A program made the position numbers and the translations under genes. Shown here one piece after another: positions 42,563 through 51,067 of a stretch of DNA of 64,000 nucleotides; within the stretch, counting starts at the first letter, position 1; every line of letters begins with the position of its first letter. Below the pieces are notes generated by a model that ran no database searches, was not told the DNA's origin, and saw nothing but the letters and a program-made list of their open reading frames with translations. This DNA comes from Streptomyces lydicus. GTDB taxonomy: Bacteria > Actinomycetota > Actinomycetes > Streptomycetales > Streptomycetaceae. Where the stretch lies: contig NZ_JNZA01000014.1 of NCBI RefSeq assembly GCF_000717345.1, positions 62,001 through 126,000 of the forward strand, written 5' to 3'.

Positions 42563-42993
42563 CGGTTCCCTCGTCCCTAGTGACGGTGCCCCGCACGATG
42601 CCGCGGGGCCAGTTGTACGGACCAGCGTCCCGTCAGACCGGGCCATTCGGATCATCCGCAGGTAGGCACTTTCCGACCCGGCGTCTGTCACTTTCTATGT
42701 ACTCCGGCCCCTACCTGGGGGCCGCCGGGCCCCGCCGAGGCGCCGCCCGGCCGCTGCGAACCCCCCTCCGGCATCGCCGTCCTGGCCCCTACAGTCAATT
42801 TTCATGACAGTGCGAGTCATGTGTCTGAGAGCGTTTTCGCTGGTACGGGGCTTGGTCGGGGCAGGAGTCGCACACCGAGGGCGCGCTGACTCTCCGACCG
42901 ACTGTTGACAAGCAGATGACTCAGCTGTCATCTTTCTGGTCATGAGGACGCCCCGAGCGTGACAACGGGGCCGGAAATCAGGAGGTGGGTTTC
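42563..42993. promoter_or_regulatory. 431-bp leader of the ketosynthase-GNAT-lanKC operon
   Basis: No convincing gene; a 34-codon ORF starting at the ATGACAGTGCG near 42804 lacks a ribosome-binding site. Near the operon lie TTGACA at 42903-42908 (possible -35) and GATGACTCAGCTGTCATC at 42913-42930 (GATGAC/GTCATC arms), an operator-like inverted repeat. The ketosynthase ribosome-binding site AGGAGGTG is at 42980-42987. Confidence 0.45.
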
Positions 42994-44253
42994 ATGGAGT
43001 TGCGCACGGATCGGCGGCGTGTAGTCGTCACCGGCTGCGGCGTGGTGTCCCCCGTGGGAAACACCACCGAGGACTTCTGGAACGCCCTTCTCGACGGCCG
43101 CAGCGGAATCCGCGCCGTCACCCGCTTCGACGCCTCCGGGCTTCCGGTCCGTATCGGCGGGGAGCTCACCGGATTCGACACCACCGGCTGCCTCACCCCG
43201 CAGGAGGCCCGGCGCAGCGACAACTTCACGCAGTATGCGGTGGTCGCCGCGGTCCAGGCGATGCGGGCCGCCGGCCTCGAAACGCCGGCCGGCATCGACC
43301 CGTACCGCTTCGCCTTGGTGATCGGCTCCGGTTACGGCGCCGCCATCGCCATCCAGCAGCAGTACGACGTGCTGCGGGAGCACGGGCCGCGGCGGGTCTC
43401 CCCGTACCACTCGGTGCTCACCGCCATCGACCACCCGGCGGGCCTGCTGTCCATCAAGTACGGGATCAGCGGCCCGAGTTGTGCGGTCTCGGCGGCGTGC
43501 GCCACCGGCGCGGTGGCCATCGGCGAGGCGGTCGAGATGATCCGCCACGGCCGCGCGGACCTCGCGCTGGCCGGCGGCACCGACGACTCCCTCACCGCCG
43601 TCGACCTGGCCGGCACCGCCAACGCGCAGGCCCTCTCCCGCCGCAACGACGACCCCGAAGGCGCCAGCCGGCCCTTCGACCGGGACCGCGACGGCTTCGT
43701 GATGTCCGTCGGGGCCACCGTCCTGACGCTGGAGGAGGCCGGTCACGCCGAGCGGCGCGGCGCGGAGATCCTCGCCGAGGTCGCCGGCTACGCCGCCACC
43801 ACCGACGCCCACCACGCCACCGCCCCCGACCCGACCGGTGCCGGAGCCGTCCGCGCGATGCGCGGCGCCCTCGCCGACGCGGGATGCACCCCGGAGGACG
43901 TCGGCCAGGTCAGCGCGCACGGCACCGGCACGGTCCTCAACGACCGCATCGAGGCCGCGGCGCTGCGCGAGGTGCTCGGCCCCGACCAGCTGCGCCGGAC
44001 GCCGATCACCGCCGTCAAGAGCATGACCGGGCACATGCTCGGTGCCTCCGGAGCCGCCGAGGCAGCCGCCGCGGTGCTCTCCCTCCGGGACCGCGTGATC
44101 CCGCCGATCCGCAACTGCGACCACCCCGAGGAAGAAGACCTCGACCTGGTCGTCAAGGGCGCCCGCGAGTGGGACGGCGACGTGGTGCTGAGCAATTCCT
44201 TCGGCTTCGGCGGCCACAACGCCGTCCTCGTACTGAAGCGCTGGACCCGCTGA
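42994..44253 (+). CDS. Beta-ketoacyl-ACP synthase (FabF/KAS-II type)
   Basis: 419 residues with a full catalytic set: nucleophile Cys169 in PSCAVSAACATGAVAIGEA, His in SAHGTGTVLNDRIEA, Lys in TAVKSMTGHMLGASGAA and the second His in TGHMLGAS. It condenses an acyl thioester with malonyl-ACP, extending the chain. ATG at 42994 is 7 nt after AGGAGGTG; an in-frame GTG at 42985 is inside that site. First gene of the operon with GNAT, lanKC and the precursors, which ties chain elongation directly to the peptide. Confidence 0.93.
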   Translation: MELRTDRRRVVVTGCGVVSPVGNTTEDFWNALLDGRSGIRAVTRFDASGLPVRIGGELTGFDTTGCLTPQEARRSDNFTQYAVVAAVQAMRAAGLETPAGIDPYRFALVIGSGYGAAIAIQQQYDVLREHGPRRVSPYHSVLTAIDHPAGLLSIKYGISGPSCAVSAACATGAVAIGEAVEMIRHGRADLALAGGTDDSLTAVDLAGTANAQALSRRNDDPEGASRPFDRDRDGFVMSVGATVLTLEEAGHAERRGAEILAEVAGYAATTDAHHATAPDPTGAGAVRAMRGALADAGCTPEDVGQVSAHGTGTVLNDRIEAAALREVLGPDQLRRTPITAVKSMTGHMLGASGAAEAAAAVLSLRDRVIPPIRNCDHPEEEDLDLVVKGAREWDGDVVLSNSFGFGGHNAVLVLKRWTR

Positions 44254-44284
44254 CCCACCCCACAGAGAAGGAGGTAAACGCACC

Positions 44285-45022
44285 GTGCAGGGACGACTGG
44301 TGACCTTGGAATGGCCCGGCGACGACGACTGGGCCGCGATCGCCTCCTGGCTGCGGCCCGGCTCGCCGGCGGCCGTACTCAGCGGGGACTGGGAACTGCT
44401 GGGCGCCGCCGAGGTCGAGCAGGCCAACCGCTCGGGCCGGGTGCACAACCTGGTGATCCGCGCCAAGGACGGCGAGCGCATCGGGACCGTGAGCTACCAG
44501 CGCTCCGGCCGGATCGGCGGCTACACCGTCGGCGGCGCGATCGGCTCGCCCGAGCTGTGGCGCCGCGGCTACGGCGCGGAGGCCGTCGTCCTGCTCGTCG
44601 ACTACCTCTTCCACCAGCTCGACGCCCACAAGGTGCAGGTCACCACCGCCGGCTACAACAAGGGCATCATCCGGCTGATGACCAAGACCCAGTTCGTGGT
44701 CGAGGGCATCCTGCGGGACCACTGCTACCTCGACGGCGAGTACCACGACGCGATCGTGTGGGGCCTGCTGCGCGACGAGCACTACGCCTCGCTCAAGCCC
44801 AGCGACGACAACCGCGTACTGGCCGTCGGGCTCGCCGACTTCGTCCCCGAGGACGACAAGACGCAGGCCCGCGCCGTGCTCGCGGAGCACCTGGCGGCCA
44901 CCGGGCGCACCGCACTCGCGCCCTACCTCGACGTGGCGGCGCCCCGCCCGGCCGCGGTGCCCGCGGACCCGTCCGACGCCGCCGGCCACGGCGCGCCCGC
45001 CCCCGCGCGAGGTGCCGCATGA
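44285..45022 (+). CDS. GNAT-family acyltransferase (RimJ/RimL-like)
   Basis: 245 residues. GNAT core around residues 60-170 with the acyl-CoA/pantetheine-binding loop in ELWRRGYGAEAVVLLVDYL (RxxGxG/A type), then HKVQVTTAGYNKGIIRLMTK and the C-terminal strand DGEYHDAIVWGLL. An extra Ala/Pro-rich tail of about 50 residues follows. GTG at 44285 follows AGGAGGT and its stop overlaps the lanKC start. In goadvionin-type lipolanthines a GNAT joins the acyl chain to the lanthipeptide N terminus; the same role is inferred here. Confidence 0.85.
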   Translation: MQGRLVTLEWPGDDDWAAIASWLRPGSPAAVLSGDWELLGAAEVEQANRSGRVHNLVIRAKDGERIGTVSYQRSGRIGGYTVGGAIGSPELWRRGYGAEAVVLLVDYLFHQLDAHKVQVTTAGYNKGIIRLMTKTQFVVEGILRDHCYLDGEYHDAIVWGLLRDEHYASLKPSDDNRVLAVGLADFVPEDDKTQARAVLAEHLAATGRTALAPYLDVAAPRPAAVPADPSDAAGHGAPAPARGAA

Positions 45023-47700
45023 GAGACGGCGCCGAGAGCTTCGCCCTGGCCGACCGCACCTTCTTCGACTGGCCGGGCAACTGGGACCTGGAAGCCACCC
45101 GCTTCCCCGCCCCGCCCCTCCCCGACGGCTGGACCCACGACGAGAACGAGGCATGGGCCTTCTGCCGCCCGCCCGAGGACCGCCTGCCCGACCAGGGCTG
45201 GAAGATCCACGTCAGCGCGGCCCCCGACGACGCCCCCCGCACCATCGCCGACGTCGCCGCCTACTGCATCCGGCACGGCCTGACGTTCAAGTACCTCAAG
45301 AGCGCCAACGTCCTGCGCGCCCTGAGCCGCAAGTACGCCCAGCGCTCCTCGGCCGGCAAGCTGCTGACCGTCTACCCCGTCGACGAGGCCGAGCTGGCCC
45401 GCACCCTCGAAGGGCTCGACGCGCTGGTCGGCGGCCGCCCCGGCCCGTACGTCCTGACCGACCTGCGCTTCCGCGAGGGGCCGCTGTACGTCCGCTACGG
45501 CGGCTTCCGCACCCACTTCACGGAAGACGCCGACGGCGAACTGGTCACGGCCTTCCACCGCCCCGACGGCACCCCGGAGCCGGACCGCCGCACCCCCGTC
45601 TTCCACACGCCCGACTGGGTCACGGTCCCCGACGTCCTGAAGGAATCGCTGGCCGCCCGGCAGGCGCTGGACGACTTCCCCTACCGGATCACCGGGGCGC
45701 TGCAGTTCTCCAACGGCGGCGGCGTCTACCGCGCCGCGCCGCTCGGCCCGGACGCCCTCGGCGCCGGCGAGACCAGCGTCGTCCTCAAGGAGGGACGGCC
45801 CTGGTCCGGGACGGACGGTGTCGGCCGCGACGCGGTCACCCGCCTCGCCCACGAGCACCGGATGCTCCAGCGGCTGGCCGGCCTCCCCGGGATCCCGCGC
45901 ACCTTCGGCACCCTCCAGGTACGCGACCACCTCTTCCTGGTCCTGGAGGACATCGACGGCCAGGACTTCCAGACCTGGCTCGCCGCCCACCACCCGCTGA
46001 CCGTCCCCGACCCCGACGAGCAGGCCGTCGCGCACTACAGGGACCGCGCCCTCGCCCTGTTCGGCCGCATCGAGGCGCTGGTCGCCGCGGTGCACGGCCG
46101 CGGCGTCCGGATCGGCGACCTGCACCCGGGCAACCTCATCATCAGGCCGGGTGACGAACCCGTCCTCCTCGACTTCGAGGTGGCCGACGAGCTCGACCGG
46201 GCCACTCCCAGCAGCCTGGGCGCCCCCGGCTTCCACCGCGCCGACGCGACCGGCGCGGACGGGGACCACTACGCCCTCGCCGCGATCGGCCTGTGGCTCT
46301 TCCTGCCGCTGGCCGCCCTCGGCGGGCTCGCCCCGGACAAGGCCCCCGCCCTGCTGGCCACCGCCGCCGAGCGCTACGCCCTGCCGGACGCACTGGTGGC
46401 GCGGCTGGCGCCGCAGCTGGCCCCCAACGACGACACCACGTCCGAACTCCGCTCCTTGCCGGGGACGTTCCCACCCACCGACGTCCTGGCCTCCCTGGGC
46501 CGCGGGCTGCGCGAGAGCGCCACCCCGCACCGTGCCGACCGGCTCTTCCCCGGCGACTTCGAGCAGTTCGTCGAGGGCGGCGCGGGCTTCGGACACGGCG
46601 CCGCCGGTGTCCTGTGGGCCCGGCACACCGTCCTCGGGGAGCGCGACGAGGAGGGCGCGGCCTGGCTGCGCGCCGCCGTCGACCGGGTCCCCGCCGAGCG
46701 GATCGGCTTCTACGACGGCCTGCACGGCATGGCCTACGTCTTACAGGAGCTCGGCGACGACGAGGCGGCCCAACGGGCCCTCGACCGCGCCGCGGACCGG
46801 ATCCCCGTGCGCCACTGCCCCAGCCTCTACCGCGGCCTGTCGGGCGTCGGCCTGAACCTGCTGCACTTCGCCGACGTCCTGGACCGCCCGGACCTGCGTC
46901 AGCAGGCCCTCGACCTCGCCGGCCGGGTCACCGACCGGCTGGCCGCGGCCCGCACCGAACCCGTCGAGCGCAGACGCCGACGCGGTGCGCAGGACGCCGC
47001 CGGCCTGATGTACGGCTGGTCGGGCGCCGCACTCTTCCTGCTGCGCGCCCACCAGGCCACCGGCGACCCCGGGTTGCTGGACCAGGCGGTGCTCGCCGTC
47101 CACCGCGACCTCGACCGGTGTTCCCCCGGCCCGCAGGACACCCTTCAGGTGGACGAGGGCTTCCGGCTCCTGCCCTACCTGGACAACGGCAGCGCCGGGA
47201 TCGCCCTGGTGGCCGCCGCGCTGCTGGACCACCGGGACGACGACCGGATCCAGCGCGCCCTGCCCGCCCTGCTGCGCGCCTGCGCCGCCGACTTCGTCAT
47301 CGAGTCCGGCCTGCTGGGCGGCCGCGCGGGACTGCTCGCCACACTGGCGGCCCTCCGCGAACGGGCGGCGCTCCCACCGGAACGGACCGACCGCTACCTG
47401 CGCCGGCACCTGACCAACCTCGGCCAGCACGCCATGACGCGGAACGGGGCGGTGGTCTTCCCCTGCGACGGCCGCGCCCGGATCTCCATGGATCTGGCCG
47501 GCGGCGGCGCCGGAGTCCTGCTGGCGCTCTCCACCACCGAACGGGGCACCCCGCTGCTGCCGTTCCTCACAGACTCGCGCCCCGCGGCGGCCGTTCATCC
47601 GGCCGCACCGGGACGCGTAGGCGGCGCCCACGGCGCCGTCACCCCCACCGCCCCGTCCGGGGCAGCGGGCACTGCGCACCACGGAAGGGAGGTGTCGTAA
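45019..47700 (+). CDS. lanKC: Class III lanthipeptide synthetase (lyase-kinase-cyclase)
   Basis: 893 residues. The N-terminal lyase region is about 1-230 (EAWAFCRPPEDRLPDQGWKI; TFKYLKSANVLRALSRKYAQ). The Ser/Thr kinase-like domain is about 235-500, with IGDLHPGNLIIRPG (catalytic loop) and LLDFEVADE (DFG-like). The C-terminal LanC-like cyclase is about 530-870 (YGWSGAALFLLRAH, DNGSAGIALVAAALL, GLLGGRAGLLATLAAL), lacking the Cys-His zinc ligands of class I/II/IV. It phosphorylates and eliminates Ser/Thr, then cyclises onto Cys to form lanthionine or labionin. A TTA codon (46741-46743) suggests bldA control. ATG overlaps the GNAT stop; three precursor genes follow. Confidence 0.95.
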   Translation: MRDGAESFALADRTFFDWPGNWDLEATRFPAPPLPDGWTHDENEAWAFCRPPEDRLPDQGWKIHVSAAPDDAPRTIADVAAYCIRHGLTFKYLKSANVLRALSRKYAQRSSAGKLLTVYPVDEAELARTLEGLDALVGGRPGPYVLTDLRFREGPLYVRYGGFRTHFTEDADGELVTAFHRPDGTPEPDRRTPVFHTPDWVTVPDVLKESLAARQALDDFPYRITGALQFSNGGGVYRAAPLGPDALGAGETSVVLKEGRPWSGTDGVGRDAVTRLAHEHRMLQRLAGLPGIPRTFGTLQVRDHLFLVLEDIDGQDFQTWLAAHHPLTVPDPDEQAVAHYRDRALALFGRIEALVAAVHGRGVRIGDLHPGNLIIRPGDEPVLLDFEVADELDRATPSSLGAPGFHRADATGADGDHYALAAIGLWLFLPLAALGGLAPDKAPALLATAAERYALPDALVARLAPQLAPNDDTTSELRSLPGTFPPTDVLASLGRGLRESATPHRADRLFPGDFEQFVEGGAGFGHGAAGVLWARHTVLGERDEEGAAWLRAAVDRVPAERIGFYDGLHGMAYVLQELGDDEAAQRALDRAADRIPVRHCPSLYRGLSGVGLNLLHFADVLDRPDLRQQALDLAGRVTDRLAAARTEPVERRRRRGAQDAAGLMYGWSGAALFLLRAHQATGDPGLLDQAVLAVHRDLDRCSPGPQDTLQVDEGFRLLPYLDNGSAGIALVAAALLDHRDDDRIQRALPALLRACAADFVIESGLLGGRAGLLATLAALRERAALPPERTDRYLRRHLTNLGQHAMTRNGAVVFPCDGRARISMDLAGGGAGVLLALSTTERGTPLLPFLTDSRPAAAVHPAAPGRVGGAHGAVTPTAPSGAAGTAHHGREVS

Positions 47701-47787
47701 ATGACCATCATGGATCTTCAGGGTCTGGAGGTGCCGGGCGAGCGTGACGCCCAGGCTCTCGGCTCCACCGTCTCCGGCGGCTGCTGA
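47701..47787 (+). CDS. Class III lanthipeptide precursor 1
   Basis: 28 residues, starting one base after the lanKC stop. The leader holds the class III recognition motif (MDLQGLEV, L-Q-x-L); the C-terminal segment ALGSTVSGGC ends in Cys28 directly before TGA. Ser22 and Ser25 with Cys28 form S-x2-S-x2-C, the spacing used for labionin/avionin rings. It differs from precursors 2 and 3 only at residue 24 (Val instead of Ile). The ribosome-binding site is GGAAGGGAGGT inside the end of lanKC. Among the shortest lanthipeptide precursors I know of. Confidence 0.9.
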   Translation: MTIMDLQGLEVPGERDAQALGSTVSGGC

Positions 47788-47799
47788 CGCAACGCCGGA

Positions 47800-47858
47800 C
47801 GGGCCGCGCACCGGAATGCACGGCCCGCCGGCTCCAGGTGTCCCGCAACGGCACCTGG
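47800..47858 (+). terminator. Two hairpins between precursor genes 1 and 2 (possible attenuator)
   Basis: CGGGCCG (47800-47806) pairs with CGGCCCG (47821-47827). CCAGGTG (47834-47840) pairs with CACCTGG (47852-47858). No T-tract. They could stabilise or partly terminate the upstream transcript so that precursor 1 and precursors 2-3 are made at different levels. Confidence 0.45.
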
Positions 47859-47909
47859 TACGTCACCACCGTTCATCCGCGACTCATCATCGGAAGGAGG
47901 TGCAGACAG

Positions 47910-47996
47910 ATGACCATCATGGACCTTCAGGGCCTGGAGGTGCCGGGCGAGCGTGACGCCCAGGCGCTCGGCTCGACCATCAGCGGCGGCTGCTGA
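47910..47996 (+). CDS. Class III lanthipeptide precursor 2
   Basis: 28 residues, identical in protein sequence to precursor 3 but with synonymous DNA differences. Leader MDLQGLEVPGERDAQALG, C-terminal STISGGC with Ser22, Ser25 and C-terminal Cys28. The ribosome-binding site GGAAGGAGGTG is repeated almost unchanged before precursor 3, showing that the whole unit was duplicated. Confidence 0.9.
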   Translation: MTIMDLQGLEVPGERDAQALGSTISGGC

Positions 47997-48140
47997 ACCA
48001 GCTGACCCTTTGTCCACACGGTGCTTGATCACACGAGGTTTGCTCACCACGACCTTGATCACACGGTGCTCGGTCTCCACCACGCACCGTGCATACCACC
48101 GTACACACGTTCACCGATTCTCGGAAGGAGGTGTAGACAG

Positions 48141-48227
48141 ATGACCATCATGGACCTTCAGGGCCTGGAGGTGCCGGGCGAGCGTGACGCCCAGGCGCTC
48201 GGCTCCACGATCAGCGGCGGTTGCTGA
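48141..48227 (+). CDS. Class III lanthipeptide precursor 3
   Basis: 28 residues, same protein as precursor 2 (S-T-I-S-G-G-C at the end). The spacer before it (47997-48140) contains the direct repeat TTGATCACACG (near 48030 and 48055) but no gene. The ribosome-binding site is GGAAGGAGGTG. A strong terminator follows 6 bp after the stop codon, ending the operon. Confidence 0.9.
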   Translation: MTIMDLQGLEVPGERDAQALGSTISGGC

Positions 48228-48233
48228 CACGGC

Positions 48234-48282
48234 GCCCGGTGGTCCCGCACTTCGGTGCGGGCCACCGGGCCCCTGTGTTTTC
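48234..48282 (+). terminator. Strong intrinsic terminator after the precursor genes
   Basis: GCCCGGTGGTCCCGCAC pairs, with one bulge, with GTGCGGGCCACCGGGC around a UUCG tetraloop, followed by a T-rich CCCTGTGTTTTCT. The best canonical terminator in the window; it separates the precursors from the downstream FAD-protein gene. Confidence 0.9.
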
Positions 48283-48345
48283 TGACGTCAGTCCCCCGGC
48301 CGTCGGGCACTCTCGCACGGCCACCGGCCAACGGACGGAGGCCAG

Positions 48346-50190
48346 TTGAACCGGCAAGTGGGCCCGGCCCGCTCCCTGTGCGTCATCGGCTGCGGCCCGC
48401 GCGGCACCTCGATCGTCGAGCGGATCCTCGCCAACGTCCCCGCCCTGTACGGCGACCGGCCGCTGGACCTGCACCTCGTCGACCCCTACCCGCCCGGCGC
48501 CGGCCGCACCTGGCGCACCGACCAGCCCGGCCTGCTGTGGATGAACTCCGCCGCCGGGCACGTCACCCTCTACCCCGACGAGAGCGTGGACTGCGCCGGG
48601 CCGCCGCGCCCCGGGCCCACCACCGCCGATTGGCTCGACGCCCCGCTGCACGACGGGGCCTACGCCGCCCGCCGCGACCAGGGCCGCTATCTGCGCCACT
48701 TCTTCGACACCGTCACCCGCGAACGCCCCGCCACGGTCCGGCTGTACGTCCACCGGGCGCGCGCCGTCGACCTGCGCCGGGTGACCGCGGACGGCCTGCC
48801 GCCCGCGCCGGGGGAACAGCCCGGCGGCACCCCGGCGGGCCGCCAGCAGGTGGTCCTCGACTCCGGCGAGCCGCCCTTCCTGGCCGACCGGGTCGTCCTC
48901 GCCCAGGGCCACCCGGAGACCCGCGCCGACCCCGCGCCGCCCGGCCTGACCCGGATCGGCCCGGGCCCCGCCGACCCGGACGCGCTGGCCGCCGTGCCGC
49001 CCGGCGAGCCGGTCCTGGTCCGCGGACTGGGGCTGGTCTTCATCGACTGCCTGGCGCTGCTCACGGAGGGCCGCGGCGGCCGCTTCGTCCGCACCGCCCC
49101 CGGCGGGCCGCTGCGCTACCTGCCCTCCGGGCGCGAGCCCCGGCTGTACGCGGGCTCCCGCCGCGGGGTCCCGCTGCCGCCCAAACCGGCGCGCGGCGCC
49201 CCGGACGCCCCGGCCGCGCCCCCCGCCGCCCCGCGCTTCGCCACCCTCGACGCCTGCCGTGCCCGGCTCGCCCGGCCCGCCGCCGCCTTCGGCCGCGACG
49301 TCTGGCCGCTGGTGCTCGCCGACCTGGGGTGGTGCCACTACCGCGCGCTCTTCGCCGAGCAGCCCGCCCGTACCCGGATGAGCCGGCAGGACTTCGAGGA
49401 CCAGTACGCGCTGCTGCACACCGACCCCGAGCGGCTGGCCAAGCTCGCCCGCGAGGCGGTGCCCGACCCCGCCGACCGTCTCGACCTGGACCGGCTGGCG
49501 GACCCGCTCGCCGGGCTGCGGTTCGACCGGGCCGACGACCTCCAGCGGCAGGTGCGCGGCCATCTCGCCGAGGTCCTGCGCCGCCGTACCGGACCCGCGC
49601 GCGGGGTCGCGACCGCCCTGGTCGACGGCCTGCAGCGGGCCGGCGCGGTCATCGAGGAGCTGTGGCGGGCCGGCGACCTGGCGGCCGATCAGGTCAGTGA
49701 GGCGCTGGGCCTCTTCGCGATCGGCACCCACCTCAGCTCGGGTCCGCCGCCGCTGCGCGCCGAGCAGCTGCTCGCGCTGGCCGAGGCGGGCGTGGTGACG
49801 TTCGTGGGGCCCGGGATGCGGGTGGAGACCGCGACGGCCGGCCGGCGCACGGTGTACCGGGCGACCAGCCCGGCCCTGCCCGGCGTCGCCCACGAGGCGG
49901 CCGTCCTGCTCGACGCCCGGCTGGCGGCGCCCGCGCCCGAGCGGGCCGCCGATCCGCTGCTGCGCGCCCTGCTGACCCGCGGCGAGCTGGCGGTCGAGCG
50001 CACCGCGGACGGCGCCGCGAGCGGGATGCTGCGGCTGTCCGGCGCGGGGCTGCACCCGATCGGCGCGGACGGCACCGAGCAGCGCGACCGGATCGTCGCC
50101 GGGCCGGCCCAGTTCCCCCGCCCGGGAACCAACGCCGTCTACTTCCGGCAGAACGACGCGATCGCCCGCCGCCTGCTCGGCGACGACTGA
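48346..50190 (+). CDS. FAD/NAD(P)-binding protein (FAD-NAD(P) binding domain family)
   Basis: 614 residues. Rossmann fold at the N terminus (SLCVIGCGPRGTSIVERILA, then LHLVDPYPPGAGRTWRTDQP with the acidic residue), plus RLYVHRARAVDLRR and VVLAQGHPETRADPAP, a pattern of the FAD_NAD(P)-binding (HpyO-like) family. No membrane segments. TTG at 48346 follows GGAGG; GTG at 48358 is the alternative. It stands right after the precursor genes, so oxidation of the peptide or acyl chain is plausible. The family is poorly characterised and the reaction is not evident. Confidence 0.75.
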   Translation: MNRQVGPARSLCVIGCGPRGTSIVERILANVPALYGDRPLDLHLVDPYPPGAGRTWRTDQPGLLWMNSAAGHVTLYPDESVDCAGPPRPGPTTADWLDAPLHDGAYAARRDQGRYLRHFFDTVTRERPATVRLYVHRARAVDLRRVTADGLPPAPGEQPGGTPAGRQQVVLDSGEPPFLADRVVLAQGHPETRADPAPPGLTRIGPGPADPDALAAVPPGEPVLVRGLGLVFIDCLALLTEGRGGRFVRTAPGGPLRYLPSGREPRLYAGSRRGVPLPPKPARGAPDAPAAPPAAPRFATLDACRARLARPAAAFGRDVWPLVLADLGWCHYRALFAEQPARTRMSRQDFEDQYALLHTDPERLAKLAREAVPDPADRLDLDRLADPLAGLRFDRADDLQRQVRGHLAEVLRRRTGPARGVATALVDGLQRAGAVIEELWRAGDLAADQVSEALGLFAIGTHLSSGPPPLRAEQLLALAEAGVVTFVGPGMRVETATAGRRTVYRATSPALPGVAHEAAVLLDARLAAPAPERAADPLLRALLTRGELAVERTADGAASGMLRLSGAGLHPIGADGTEQRDRIVAGPAQFPRPGTNAVYFRQNDAIARRLLGDD

Positions 50191-50233
50191 GCGCCCGCCC
50201 GGCGCCGGGGCCGCACGCCCCGGGCCGGGCCGG

Positions 50234-51007
50234 TCACCCGCGCGGCGCGATCCCGTACTGCTGCGCCAGGATCGCCGCCTGCACCCGGCTGCGCAGGTGC
50301 AGCTTCGACAGGATCCGGCTGATGTGGGTCTTCACGGTGCCCTCGGCGAGGCTGAGGGTCTCTGCGATGGCGCTGTTGGGCAGCCCGCGCGCGATGCACG
50401 CGAGCACCTCCAGCTCCCGCTTGGTGAGGGAGTCCAGGGCCTGCGTGGTGTCGTCCGGCAGCCCGGCCCCCGCCGGCAGTGCGGGTCCGGCCGCCGGTAA
50501 GCGGCCGCTGAACTCGGTGATCAGCCGCCGGGCGATGGACGGGGTGAGGAACCCGTCGCCGTGCGCCACCTCCCGTACGGCGCTGACCAGCACCGCCGGC
50601 TCGGCGTTCTTCAGGATGAAGCCGCCGGCCCCGGCCCGCAGCGCCCCGAAGATGTACTCGTTCAGGTCGAAGGTGGTCAGCACCAGCACCTCGGCGAGTC
50701 CGCGCTCGACGATCCTGCGGGTGGCGGCGACGCCGTTGAGCAGCGGCATCTGTACGTCCATCAGCACCACGTCGGGCCGCAGCTCGGCAGCCATCCGCAC
50801 CGCCGCCTCCCCGTCCCCGGCCTCGCCGACGACGGTGATGCCCGGGTCGGTCTGCAGCACCAGCACCAGCCCGGACCGCACGGCGGCCTGGTCGTCGGCC
50901 ACCAGCACCCGTATGCCGGGCGGCCGCCGGTCCGTCCTCTCCCTCGGCACGTCCGCCGTCGCGTCCTGCACGCTGTCCTCCACCGGCTGCCTCACTGGCT
51001 GTTCCAC
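50234..51007 (-). CDS. NarL/LuxR-family response regulator
   Basis: 257 residues. The receiver domain has phosphoacceptor Asp in RPDVVLMDVQMPLLNG, acidic pair in VLVADDQAAVRSG and Lys in GGFILKNAEP. The C-terminal LuxR helix-turn-helix reads LTKRELEVLACIARGLPNSA ... EGTVKTHISRILSKLHL. Partner of the histidine kinase gene 60 bp upstream on the same strand. A TTA codon lies in the linker (50498-50500, residue 170), suggesting bldA control. GTG start at 51007. Confidence 0.95.
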   Translation of the reverse strand: MEQPVRQPVEDSVQDATADVPRERTDRRPPGIRVLVADDQAAVRSGLVLVLQTDPGITVVGEAGDGEAAVRMAAELRPDVVLMDVQMPLLNGVAATRRIVERGLAEVLVLTTFDLNEYIFGALRAGAGGFILKNAEPAVLVSAVREVAHGDGFLTPSIARRLITEFSGRLPAAGPALPAGAGLPDDTTQALDSLTKRELEVLACIARGLPNSAIAETLSLAEGTVKTHISRILSKLHLRSRVQAAILAQQYGIAPRG

Positions 51008-51067
51008 CTCTCGTTCTCACCGCCCCCGTCCCGGACCCGGGGCCGTGTCGCCCCGGGAGTCGTCCCC

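Noticed and set aside
42804..42908. 34-codon ORF upstream of the ketosynthase gene
   Set aside because: No ribosome-binding site, no similarity to lanthipeptide leaders, composition like noncoding DNA.
42695..42943. Minus-strand ORF of 82 codons in the ketosynthase leader
   Set aside because: No plausible start signal and a composition unlike neighbouring genes; probably chance.
47701..48227. Reading the three repeats as a CRISPR-like or noncoding repeat array
   Set aside because: Each unit has a start codon, a ribosome-binding site, a class III leader motif and synonymous changes between copies, so they are genes.
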